From Haplomitrium mnioides (taxonomy: Eukaryota > Marchantiophyta > Haplomitriopsida > Calobryales): 64,000 nucleotides of DNA. Numbering within the stretch: position 1 is the first letter of the stretch; every line of letters begins with the position of its first letter. A model generated the notes under the pieces. The model was not told the origin of the DNA. It searched no databases and saw only the letters and a program-made list of their open reading frames with translations. The DNA lies in assembly GCA_049999725.1 (NCBI GenBank), contig JBNGIS010008684.1, positions 1 to 64,000 of the forward strand, read 5' to 3'. A program made the position numbers and the translations under genes. Below, one piece after another: positions 55,971 to 64,000 of this stretch.

Positions 55971-57339
55971 GGGGGTGGGTTAGGTGTGACTGATGTAGAG
56001 TGGTATAGCTTGTCACCATATTTCTTCCAGTCTTGGAGGTCGTGTAGTTGGAGCTGGTCTTGCTGGCCCTTGAGGGATGAGAAGAATTTCTTTGGTTGAC
56101 GTTTCTTGTCCAAGATGAGTTGGGGGAGATGTTGTGCTATTCAAGTGTGGCGTAGTTCCCTTCTGTATTTTTGCCAAGCATGGAGCGCTTCACGGATTGC
56201 AGTAGCTGGTGCTCCCTGTTTGATCTATTTTTGCCGTTGGGATCTGGTTTCTCTAGCAGTGTTGTTGAACCACGGGTTGGGTTAAAAGCTGGAGGGGGTT
56301 TTGGCTGTGAGGAGAGTGGTAGGGAACTTCAGTCGAGCTGCTGTGAGAATGATGTCTGTTAGTGAGGTTGAGTCTAGCTGGGTTGGAGGACAGTTGTGTG
56401 TGTAGTTCTTTGGTGTATGTTTTGGATTGTTTCTCCGTGGGTGGGTAATGGTATATGAGGCGGGTGGGACAATGAGTTCTAGGAGGGTTGAGGATTCTGG
56501 TAGTAGGCTTCAGAGCAAAGTGCAGTGGTGTGTGGTCTGAGTCAAGGGTTGGTTCCCTAATGTAGAATTTTTCAAGGAATTCAGATGTCCGATGAGAATT
56601 GGTAAGAAGGTAGTCCACCACTGATTTCCCGATGCTTGTGCTACCTCGACAAGTGAGATTCCTTGAGTTTGGCCATTGTGTTGTTCCATTGCAGATGTGT
56701 AGGTCATGTGTGCTGCAAAAATCCAATATTTTATGGTGGTTTTTTAGGGTGATATCCTGTGATGTGCGGTGGAGGTCATCCCGGTCTTCAAGTACGTCAT
56801 GTTCATCTTTAGCCTGATCATCTCCTGATTTCAATATTTGTGCCTGGAGATTGCCTATTTTGGAGTTGAAGTCACCCACAATCAGTATGTTCCCGTTGCT
56901 TACTATGTTGATAATCTCTCTCATCTTGTCAAATGGTGCATCCCAGTCTTCATCTGCATAGTAGGTGGTTCTGCCACCAGGGAAGTAACAAGTACCAACG
57001 TATAGATCTTGGTTCAAGCCAGCTGATTTATGTATTTTTGAGCCAGATATAGCGGTTGAAGTTGTCTTTTTCTAGTACAGCTACACGTGGGCTTAGTCTT
57101 GTGGATATAATGCAGGCCAATCCTCCATGTCCTCATCCTCAGCGACTGCTAAATAAGGATATAACTTCGTACCCCGAGATATTGAGGATCCGAGACTCCC
57201 TAGTTTCCCAGGTTTCCGCAAGTAGGATCAGATCTGAACCTGGACCAATATCAGAAAGGTGTATGCCCTTGTGCCAGGGGTAACCTTGGCAGTTCCAGAA
57301 GACTACTGAGATTGGTGTGGAGCTATATCCTGGCTCCAC
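55971..57339 (-). pseudogene. LINE-1 APE-type endonuclease (ORF2 N-terminus)
   Basis: Minus frame from 57339 reads VVFWNCQGYPWHK and DLILLAETWET, then after a frameshift at about 57040 LYVGTCYFPGG, ILIVGDFNSKIG, HKILDFCSTHDLHICNGT, KSVVDYLLT and TLDSDHTPLHFAL. These are the conserved N, E, GDFN, D-Y and SDH blocks of the apurinic-like endonuclease that nicks target DNA in LINEs. Sequence from 56253 down to 55971 continues toward RT in broken frames. Confidence 0.88.
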
Positions 57340-58329
57340 ACCCCCTGCTGCTACCTATGGGACAGGTCTTCGGTCTCCAACAATGTGCAGTACACCATTG
57401 CGGATGTAAGCTATCTTCCCTGTCCCTCATGCTGCCTATACTTTCCTTTTTTCCTCAAGAAGTTGTTTCATCTGTAATGGCATTAGATCTTCGTGTATGG
57501 CCAATTTCATCTCCTGGAAGGTTCACCTCTTTTTTAGGAGCTCAACTCGGTCTGTGTGTGACCTGAATTGCACTTTGATTGGTCTTGCTTTCTCTGAGAT
57601 GGCCTGTTCTAAACGATAACATTGTACCTCCAGGTGTGCTAATCCACATTGAGCCAGGATCCTCTACTTGATGACGGTTGTAGTCTTCTCTATGGCTTCT
57701 TCAGGAAGACCATGGACAATCAGGTTGAGGGATCTATCTTGTCTCTCTTGCTCCTCTTTAAGCTGGTCCCTGATCATGCTGGATATTTCTTGTTGTTGTT
57801 GTGGGTGCTTCCTGACAACCTCGGTCTAAGATTGGACATGTTTTTTTACTTGTTCTTCTATATTGGCTATTATCTACTTCTGTACTCTGGTTGCCAACTC
57901 GACCTCATCTACGCGTGGTTTGGAGGCTGAAACTTTTGCTTCTGTTCTTTGTAATATTGTACGGGTGTTACAAAGATCTGTTTCTGTGGCTTGTAGTTTG
58001 ATAGTCAACTCATCAACTTTTTCCCGCAATACTCTCACTTCCACTTTGAGGCATCGTAATGTTTTCACTTCATCTTGAAGGCTAAAAATTGCATTCCAGA
58101 GGTCTATCTGAGTGTTGGCAGGAGGAGAAGAAGAGGGAGAACTCGAGGTTGAGTGTGTTGAGGGAGGAATAAAGGGAGAAAGTTCTTGTGAGAGAGAGGG
58201 AGAGGAAGGAGGTGAAGGAGGTGTAGCAGGTTGAGTGGTGGGACTGAACGTAGAAGCAGTTGCGGCAGCCATTCTACGTTTGTATGTTTGTTTCAAAGAT
58301 TGGATGAAGGGTTTGGGGGAGGGCGACAT
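57340..58329 (-). pseudogene. LINE-1 ORF1 (coiled coil plus RRM-like)
   Basis: Minus strand from the ATG at 58329: a Pro/Ser/Thr-rich N-terminus, then a coiled-coil segment (LQDEVKTLRCLKVEVRVLRE and on), a TAG at 57876, and further SLNLIVHGLPEEA and PIKVQFRSHTDRVELLKK, the pattern of the L1 ORF1p RRM (Transposase_22-like). This RNA-binding chaperone type of ORF1 is unlike the DUF4283 ORF1 of LINE-2. Stops break it. Confidence 0.75.
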
Positions 58330-58750
58330 TCAGCCCGCCTATGCTAGTAACAGCTTTGTCGAGGGCTGCTAATCATCCCTGCTCAACTCGCTGCTTGGTG
58401 CTTGTCTTAGGAGTTTATTTTCTTCTCTTCTTCTTGTTGAGGTCTGCTACTCACGTGTTTGCTCAGCTCGACGTTCGTCCCAAGAGATTAATCTTTCTTT
58501 AGGTCGAGACTACATGACGAGCTCCTCCTCGTCGTCCTCATGAAACTGTCCACTCCATCGTCATCGTGCCTTCGTTGCAAGCTACATTGCAAACTTGTCT
58601 CCATCGCCATCGCGTACCGCCACGCAGACGCGACCCTCGCTACCCGTTAGTTTAGGTTAGTTTGGTAGCCTCGCTAAAAAGAAGCCCTCATTGCGAACTA
58701 AGGCACCTTCAATGGAGGTCTGCTAAGTTAGAGAAGCACCCTAAAAGCAA
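58330..58750 (-). other. LINE-1 5' UTR
   Basis: GC-richer sequence upstream of ORF1 with no frame of its own. The 5' end is placed where Copia-3 text resumes and is uncertain by about 30 bases. Confidence 0.5.
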
Positions 58751-59538
58751 GGAGAGATTGCAGGGCAGTCTGCACTCCATTAGAAGCTGGTATGAGGTTA
58801 ACCAAGGAAATGGGACCTGGAACAAAAGAGGAGACTGAAGAGATGACACAAGTACCATATCAAAGTGTAATAGGCAGTCTTTTGTATGCCATGATAGCCA
58901 CAAGACCAGACATTGCCTATGCAGTGGGAGTTGCCTCAAGGTTTATGTCCAACCCATGAATTGCTCACTGGCTTGCAGTGAAAAGAATTTTCCAATACCT
59001 TCAAGGCTCCAAGGATCATGTGCTGGAGTACAGTGGATATCTGGAATCCACTGAGATCAGCAACAGCTCACTGATCGGATATAGTGACTCTGACTATGCA
59101 TGCAGCAAGGATGATGGAAAGTCCACATTTGGATATGCTTTTCTGATGGGAGGAGGTTCAGTAAGCTGGTGTAGTTAGAGGCAAACATCAGTTGCCTTGT
59201 CAACATGTGAGGCAGAATACATGGCTCTTACTCAAGCCACCAAAGAGGTTGTGTGGCTAAGGAGGTTGCTGGAAGATGTGGGTTTCAAGCTGGATAAACC
59301 CACCACTATTTGTGAGGATAGTTAGGGTTGTATATCGTTGGCCAAGAATCCAACTTATCACTCGAAGACCAAACACATTGATATCCAGTACCACTTTGTC
59401 AAGAAAAAGGTGGGACAGGATATCGAGCTGCAATTTTGCAGAACATATGACATGGCAGCAGATGTGCTAACCAAGGCATTGCCAAGGGACAAGCATGAGG
59501 AATTCATCAACATGCTTGGTGTGAAAATGGTTCGCTGA
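58751..59538 (+). pseudogene. Copia-3 RT end and RNase H, right part
   Basis: Resumes as DCRAVCTPLEAGMRLTKE, then YQSVIGSLLYAMIATRPDIAY, VKRIFQYLQGSKDHVLEY, IGYSDSDYACSKDDGKS, SVALSTCEAEYMALTQATKE, and KNPTYHSKTKHIDIQYHFV, the usual Copia RNase H blocks. Stops are TGA near 58957, TAG at 59176 and TAG at 59322 (QG to stop-G). It ends LGVKMVR, TGA at 59536, then the polypurine tract GAGTGGGAG. Confidence 0.88.
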
Positions 59539-59545
59539 GTGGGAG

Positions 59546-60425
59546 TGTTGGACATTGGCAACTCACATTATGGTGAGCATGTTCATTTGTACAGAAATTC
59601 ACTTTCTTCACTAGGTTAGCTTCTAACTAGTTTAGAGGGGAATTTGGGGATAGTGCCATGTGGAGGCACCTGGTGGTGACATGTGTCAGCACTAGAAGGC
59701 TCCTTAGAGACATTTATAATTCTTGTCCATTTCATAAGATAGAGCAAGCACATGCATTGTGCATGTGCTCACTGGTAGTGTAGGTGAATATTGATTGTGC
59801 AGATCTTGTCCATACTTGTGGAAATAGTCTCCTTCACTTGCACTGATTCAAGCGCCTATAGAAACCCAACAGATTGTTGGTATTGTAAAGAGTATATAAA
59901 TCGACTCGAGTGATGCTCATTGCATCCTCATTGCAACCACATTTCACTTGTAACTCATTTTGTGCATTTGATCAAAGGAGAATTGCGTCTGAGCAGGAGA
60001 GTCGTTTTTCCTTAAAGGTGGGGTCACGTTCGTGCCTGGAAGGAGGTCATGTTTGTGTCTAGAAGGTCGTGTTTGTGGCTAAAGGAGCTCGCGTTAGTGC
60101 CTAGAGGAAGTTGCGTTTTCGCCTCTGGAAGAAGGTCGCGTTTCTATAAGAAGGTCGCGTTTCATCTCTGAAAAGAGGTCGCATCGTTTTCTTACATAAG
60201 AGCAAATCGCGAGCACAGGAGGCAACTTGTGGAGTTGCGATTAAGGCTGGGAGAAGTCGACCTGCATTTTTTGTGTGAACTTGCTGACGGGAGGGAGATT
60301 CGCGTTCGCAAATCTGTTGTGATCGTGGAGCTGAAGTTTTCCTTCCTTCCCTTTTGTCACGATACTCATCTAAGTGGTTTTTCCGCTGCTGCAAAATATC
60401 AAGTCGTTTTTTTATATTCACAACA
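59546..60425 (+). repeat. 3' LTR of Copia-3
   Basis: 880 bp, TGTTGGACATTGG to TTCACAACA. It pairs with 20186-21086 and has the same TATA box and TCGCGTT array. Confidence 0.92.
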
Positions 60426-60430
60426 TGGAT

Positions 60431-61355
60431 GGAGAGCATCCAATTTGTTGGAAGTAGTCCACAGCGACATATGATGACCTATGAAGACACCTTCAATGTC
60501 TGGCTACAGATGTTTGTATCATTCACAGATGAAAAATCAAAGATTTCCTTTGTCTACTTCATGAACAGCAAGGATGAGATGTTTCTATGTTTCAAACATG
60601 TCTTGTTGGGATGAAGAATGAAGCTAACAATAGATTCAAGGATTTTCAGAAGTGAGGGCAACAGTTTCAGAAGTTTCTTGTAGGGAGTTGGCATCAGAGC
60701 ATAGATGATTGCTCAGGATTCTCCACACCATGATGGTGTGGTAGCATGGCTGAACAGGATTTTTGTTGAGAAGGCAGAAAGCATGTTACATATGATGGCC
60801 AAGAGGACAAGTTCTGTGATAGCATGGCTGAACAGGATTTTTGTTGAGGAGGCTGGAAGCATGGTGCATATGCTGGCCTGAAGGACAAATTTTGGGCAGT
60901 AGGAGTGGCTACAGCTAAAGTATATCAGCCCCACAATGTAATTGAAGGGTTGACACCTTGGCAAGCTTAGGGGTTCAACCTTTAGTGAAGCATCTCAGAG
61001 TTTTGGTTGCAACACATATGTCTTGGTTCCTATAACAGTTCGAATGAAGTTGAAACCTAAGACAGTAAAGTGTATTTTTCCTTGGGTACAGTGAAGGATG
61101 GAAGGCCTATGATTGTGCAACCCAGTTACAAGCAAAACAATCTGGTACATGTATGTCGTTTTCAATGAGTGGGAGGTAGGGAACAGGTTGGATACAAATC
61201 CAAGCCCTGGCCTCCCTGATGTTCTAAGAATTACTCTGGTGATGGAGAGCTGGTCAGACTTCTGGACAACAACTTGCAGAAGGTGAACCGGCCATCCTGG
61301 AGGGATCTGAAGACAGTGGGAAAAGGCATTGCAATCGGTTGGAACAGACCTAACT
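60431..61355 (+). pseudogene. Copia-2 integrase, right part
   Basis: RASNLLEVVHSDI, then TGA, GPMKTPSMSGY, DEKSKISFVYFMNSKDEMF (60500-60600), and heavily broken text for NGVVAWLNR-like, TPWQA-like and SDVVFNEWE-like integrase C-terminal pieces (60720-61180). A duplicated piece around AGCATGGCTGAACAGGATTT (60743 and 60823, 80 bases apart) shows a local tandem duplication. It ends near 61355. Confidence 0.75.
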
Positions 61356-61649
61356 CACAGCAGGGGCGGAGGCGCTACGTTTGATTGCCTTATTGGCTCC
61401 TGCAAGATGAAGGAGGGTGATTCGTGCCCACGTTTTGAAGATTATGAAGCGGGTGATGGATTTTGTCCATCAACGACGGGCATTTTGATACCCTCTATTC
61501 AGATTTTAAGCTAGAACTTTGTGAGAAGGAAAAAAAAATAGAAAAAAAAGATGTCGCATTAGTCTATGTGATGTGTCCCGACACTGTGCTGCTCATCAGC
61601 TGTATGCAATGAGAAGGTGTGGGAGGAATCAGAAGTAGAGATGTCGTGC

Positions 61650-61880
61650 TCGTGATGGTCCTTACGTTGGCGTCGCGGAGATAGGTTCGTGAGACAAGGT
61701 CACGCTTGGGCGCCTCAAAACTTGGTTGGCAAGAGAGTCGCGTTGAGTTTGTTTGTGCTGGAATCGTGAACGAGGTGCCTTAACATTGGCGTCGCAGAGG
61801 AGAATCGCTTTTTTGTGTTGGTTGCATGAACAAGGTTCTTACGTTGGAGTCGCAGAAGAATTGCGTTGCAGACAACATGG
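61650..61880 (+). repeat. Degenerate repeats in the LINE-2 5' UTR
   Basis: Three imperfect units of about 65-80 bases, each with CTTACGTTGGCGTCGCRGA (or TTAACATTGG...) and AATCGCGTT/AATCGC nearby. Position in the 5' UTR suggests an internal promoter repeat, as in some mammalian L1 monomers; that is inference. Confidence 0.5.
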
Positions 61881-62437
61881 AAGGTGTTCGAATGCTAGTT
61901 TGTGAAAGCTGGCATCGTCGCGGTTTGCAAAACACGTAGATGCAGTGAGAAAGTGAGGCAGACAAGCTCAGACAGGGCTGGGGTTGGTGAAATGCTAAGT
62001 TGTCTTTTATCGGGTGTTAAGAGCGGGATGCGGCTGTTGAAGGAGCTGCACTAACGACGTGAAAAAAATTCGGGAGCCTGAGGGCGCAATAGCGAACTGA
62101 GCACACTGCAATGGCATTCTGAGGAGGACTTGCTTGAGGTTTTTCTGCGCAAGAGAAGGTCGCTTAAGGCTTGATTTTCGCAGGCGCAGGAGAAGGTTGC
62201 TTAAGGCTTCATTTTCGCAGATGAAGCCCGTAGGAAAAAATAATAAATTCATGTGAATCAGAGTGAGAAAGGAAACGTTTGGGAATGGGAAGGGCTTAGC
62301 AGAAGGAAGTAAAAAGAAAAGGAAGGCAAAGATGTGGGATGTGGAACGAGTGAGGAGCTTAGGTTTTAGGAGGCTGCGGGTGAAGGTGCGGGAGTCAATT
62401 CAACTTTGGTATCAAACCTCTCTTTGGTCCTTTAGTT

Positions 62438-63324
62438 ATGACCAGTTCAAAAGCTTGGGAGAGAGGATCTCCTTCTGGTGTAGAGGTAGTGGAGAGAACA
62501 AAAAACCCTTCGCGTGCGCCTAGTTTGGCTTCCCAACCAAGATCATCAAGGTGGAAAAAAACTCTTCCAAATCGAGACATAGAGTTGGATGACAGTTTGA
62601 TAGATGCCACCTCCCGAGAGCTGAGCAAGTCTCTCCTGGTCGGTAGGTTTCGGAGTTTCTTTCCAGGGCTGAAGGACATCGAGGAATAGTTGAACAAGAT
62701 TTGTAAAGCCTTCAACATGTCAGCCTCAATTCTGAGAATGCTCGGTAAATGCTTCTTCTTGATCAAAACCCAAAACGAGCAATCTAGGTTGAAACTTCTG
62801 GCCGGAGGACCATTCCTCCTGAAGAAAAAGATGTGCTCCATTCATGACTGGGAACCTCTATTTGATCCCATCTCAGAAGCAAAGAGAGCAGCTCCTAAAT
62901 GGATCACCCTCCATTTCTTCCCAGAAGAATTTTGGAATCAGATTTCGAAGGTGGCAGAAAGCTTTGGCAAGGTGGTGGCTATTCCCCCATTTGAAAGAGA
63001 AATGCATATCAAGTTCTGCGTGGAACTGGACACCTCTGAGGGAGTGGTGACCAATATTGGACTCAAATGGTCGGGGTGGAAGCGATTCCTCCAAGAAGTG
63101 GTATATGACGGCATCTCGTTAAGATGTCTTGGGTGTCGCAGCCTCGACCACTTCATCAGAGATTGCCCCTTGGGCCACATCCCCAACTGGTCCAAGCCGA
63201 GGAAAGGGAGATACTCTTAGAGACAAAGAGAAGGCTAAGATGGTCATGACAACCCAAGCCACCTTGAGCGCCTCTCGAGCAAGAAGGGATGGAGGTCCCT
63301 CCAGGGCTTTCGAGGACTGGCTTG
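62438..63324 (+). pseudogene. LINE-2 ORF1 (DUF4283 and zinc knuckle)
   Basis: From the ATG at 62438: Ser/Arg-rich start, then LSKSLLVGRFRSFFPGLKDI and a TAG at 62687 where the family has Trp. The DUF4283 domain continues LNKICKAF, LLAGGPFLLKKKMCSIHDWE and PKWITLHFFPEEFW, to the CCHC-type knuckle CLGCRSLDHFIRDC (63125-63166). TAG at 63218, after which the tail continues in another frame (63219-63324). DUF4283/zf-CCHC_4 proteins are the nucleic-acid-binding ORF1 of plant L1-type LINEs. Confidence 0.85.
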
Positions 63325-63438
63325 TGTAACGATCACTAACTTTAGTAAGCAACAACTAAAAAAAATAGCAACAACTATATCTAGAAAGCCATTACTAAGT
63401 TAGAATATCAAAAAGAGAGTGCTATTATAGAGAAAGTG

Positions 63439-63665
63439 ACACGTGCCAAGAGGAGAGAAAGTCAACGAATTAAAGTGAGTGCTATTGACACATGGCAAGA
63501 GTAGACGAAGTCAACGAATTAAAGTGAAAGAAAGAGCACTTTAGAAGAGGATAAGAACACGTAGCAAGCGGAGGATTAAAGCAAATAAAAGGTTCTAAGA
63601 TAAGGACACATGGCAAAAGAAGAACTAAAGAGAAATGGAAGGTTCTAAAGATAATGACACGTAGG
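63439..63665 (+). promoter_or_regulatory. G-box/ABRE-like repeat array in the LTR X U3
   Basis: ACACGTGCC at 63439, ACACATGGC at 63488, ACACGTAGC at 63557, ACACATGGC at 63606 and ACACGTAGG at 63657 lie within a degenerate repeat that also carries AAGTCAACGAATTAAAG twice. CACGTG-type cores bind plant bZIP and bHLH factors and GTCAAC contains a W-box core; a stress-inducible LTR promoter is therefore possible. Confidence 0.6.
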
Positions 63666-63793
63666 AGAAGGAGAATAAAAGTAAAGGGTGGTCCAATCAA
63701 TGAGAGAGGAAAAAAGGTGGTCCAATTAGAAAAAGATAGAAAAGAAACCAATGGAGTTTCGCCACTTATGTAAGCAAATTGCTTTTTACTTAG

Positions 63794-63801
63794 TATATAA
63801 A
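63794..63801 (+). promoter_or_regulatory. TATA box of LTR X
   Basis: TATATAAA downstream of the ACAC repeat array and about 130 bases before the LTR end, the same string as in the Copia LTRs. Confidence 0.7.
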
Positions 63802-63926
63802 GAAGGGAGAGGGCTTTGTTGGGCATCTCTTACCTTGTGAGCTCTTGAAGTTCTTTATGTGCTACTCTTGTATGTGTTATGTTTGTGCTAATTTTTGGTG
63901 TGTAATGTATGTGTGTAGTGTTACAA

Positions 63927-63938
63927 TGGTATCAAAGC
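63927..63938 (+). other. LTR X primer-binding site (tRNA iMet 3' end)
   Basis: TGGTATCAAAGC, one mismatch from the complement of the initiator tRNA-Met 3' end, one base after the LTR. The remaining 62 bases are leader. Confidence 0.85.
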
Positions 63939-64000
63939 TTGGTCTTCTCTAAAGAAGTGTGGACTACCCCTCTTTGGAGAAGCACTAAAGACCTCTTGGA

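Larger units (their letters stand above)
48303..58750 (-). mobile_element. LINE-1, minus-strand LINE with APE endonuclease, split by Copia-5
   Basis: On the minus strand, from 58750 to 48303 without 50464-55970: 5' UTR, ORF1 (coiled coil and RRM-like), ORF2 with APE endonuclease, RT and a C-terminal Cys/His motif, and a 3' end of TATTC repeats. About 4.9 kb of its own sequence, so near full length. No target duplication could be seen at the junctions with Copia-3 (48302 and about 58751); about a dozen Copia-3 bases seem to be missing. All ORFs are broken. Confidence 0.85.
20186..60425 (+). mobile_element. Copia-3, split by Gypsy-1 and LINE-1
   Basis: Plus-strand Ty1-Copia element with perfect TGTTG...CAACA ends and a perfect target duplication TGGAT (20181-20185 and 60426-60430). 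Its own parts are 20186-21140, 45058-48302 and 58751-60425, about 5.9 kb. The leader before the Gypsy-1 insertion (GTTGGTACCTTCTGCATGTA) joins the gag start after it (TGCCATTGAAAATTTTGAAG), as shown by the uninterrupted leader of Copia-1 on the minus strand. The RT breaks off after VYIEKILE at 48300, and the homologous text resumes as DCRAVCTPLEAG at about 58755. Confidence 0.9.
18168..61355 (+). mobile_element. Copia-2, interrupted by Copia-3 and LINE-2
   Basis: Plus-strand Ty1-Copia element present as 18168-20185 and 60426-61355. The left part has the 5' LTR, primer site, gag and protease/GAG-preintegrase. The right part resumes in integrase: GTIGW at the left break reads into RASNLLEVVHSDI at the right break once the 5-bp duplication TGGAT is allowed for. 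Its nearest relative here is Copia-5, which has the same peptides in one piece. It ends without RT or 3' LTR at about 61355, where LINE-2 begins, so its remainder should lie beyond the window. Confidence 0.8.
61360..63324 (+). mobile_element. LINE-2, 5' part of a DUF4283-type plant LINE
   Basis: Begins where Copia-2 text ends, around GGGGCGGAGGCG (about 61363). A long 5' UTR of about 1.1 kb contains repeats of CTTACGTTGGCGTCGCAGA-like units (61660-61870). ORF1 follows at 62438. It is cut at 63324 by LTR element X, so its endonuclease and RT should lie beyond the window. Confidence 0.7.
63325..63925 (+). mobile_element. 5' LTR of LTR element X
   Basis: 601 bp with perfect TGTAAC...GTTACA inverted ends, followed by an initiator tRNA-Met primer site. 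A TATATAAA box lies at 63794-63801. The U3 holds five ACACRTRGC/ACACGTGCC copies. It sits in the ORF1 of LINE-2. The internal region begins at 63926 and leaves the window, so superfamily is unknown. Confidence 0.85.

Overview
This window is nuclear DNA of a plant, most likely a land plant. It holds one intact-looking spliced gene of the FAX/TMEM14 (Tmemb_14) family, an exon-intron fragment of a Ku70 gene, LTR retrotransposons of the Copia and Ty3-Gypsy types (one with a chromodomain), and two kinds of LINE, one with the DUF4283/zinc-knuckle ORF1 typical of plants. No bacterial-style operons, no CRISPR array, no rRNA and no tRNA genes were seen. The species cannot be told from the sequence.

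Left part, 1-13.7 kb. A gene-bearing island littered with old repeats. It has the end of a chromovirus-type LTR (1-112), a decayed copy of a very long LTR (113-1620), T-rich and 63-bp tandem repeats (2755-4602), a Copia solo LTR with a perfect 5-bp target duplication (5566-6518), two LINE 3' ends (6637-6967 and 8865-8978), the Ku70 pseudogene on the minus strand (7530-8704), the FAX gene on the plus strand (three exons, 9849-11382), and an ORF1-only LINE remnant (12546-13690).

Right part, 13.7-64 kb. A deep nest of retroelements, read from broken reading frames that resume on the far side of each insertion, and from terminal repeats and target duplications. Copia-1 (minus strand, from 13700) has Copia-2 inserted in its LTR (18168). 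Copia-2 is split by Copia-3 (20186-60425). Copia-3 is split twice: by Gypsy-1 with 3.7-kb LTRs (21141-45052) and by LINE-1 on the minus strand (48303-58750). Gypsy-1 is itself split by the chromovirus Gypsy-2 (27241-32203) and by Copia-4 (32550-38156). LINE-1 is split by Copia-5 (50464-55970). The right part of Copia-2 stops at LINE-2 (about 61360), which is cut by LTR element X (63325 onward) that runs out of the window. This gives five levels and ten elements.

Every retroelement coding region carries stops or frameshifts. Many stops look like C-to-T decay (CAG to TAG, CGA to TGA, TGG to TAG), as expected of cytosine-methylated silent DNA. Copia-1, -2, -3 and -5 share a primer-binding site that pairs with the anticodon arm of plant initiator tRNA-Met, as in Drosophila copia, whereas Gypsy-2 and LTR element X use the 3' end of the same tRNA. 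Several LTR families carry arrays of ACGT-core or TCGCG motifs around the promoter.
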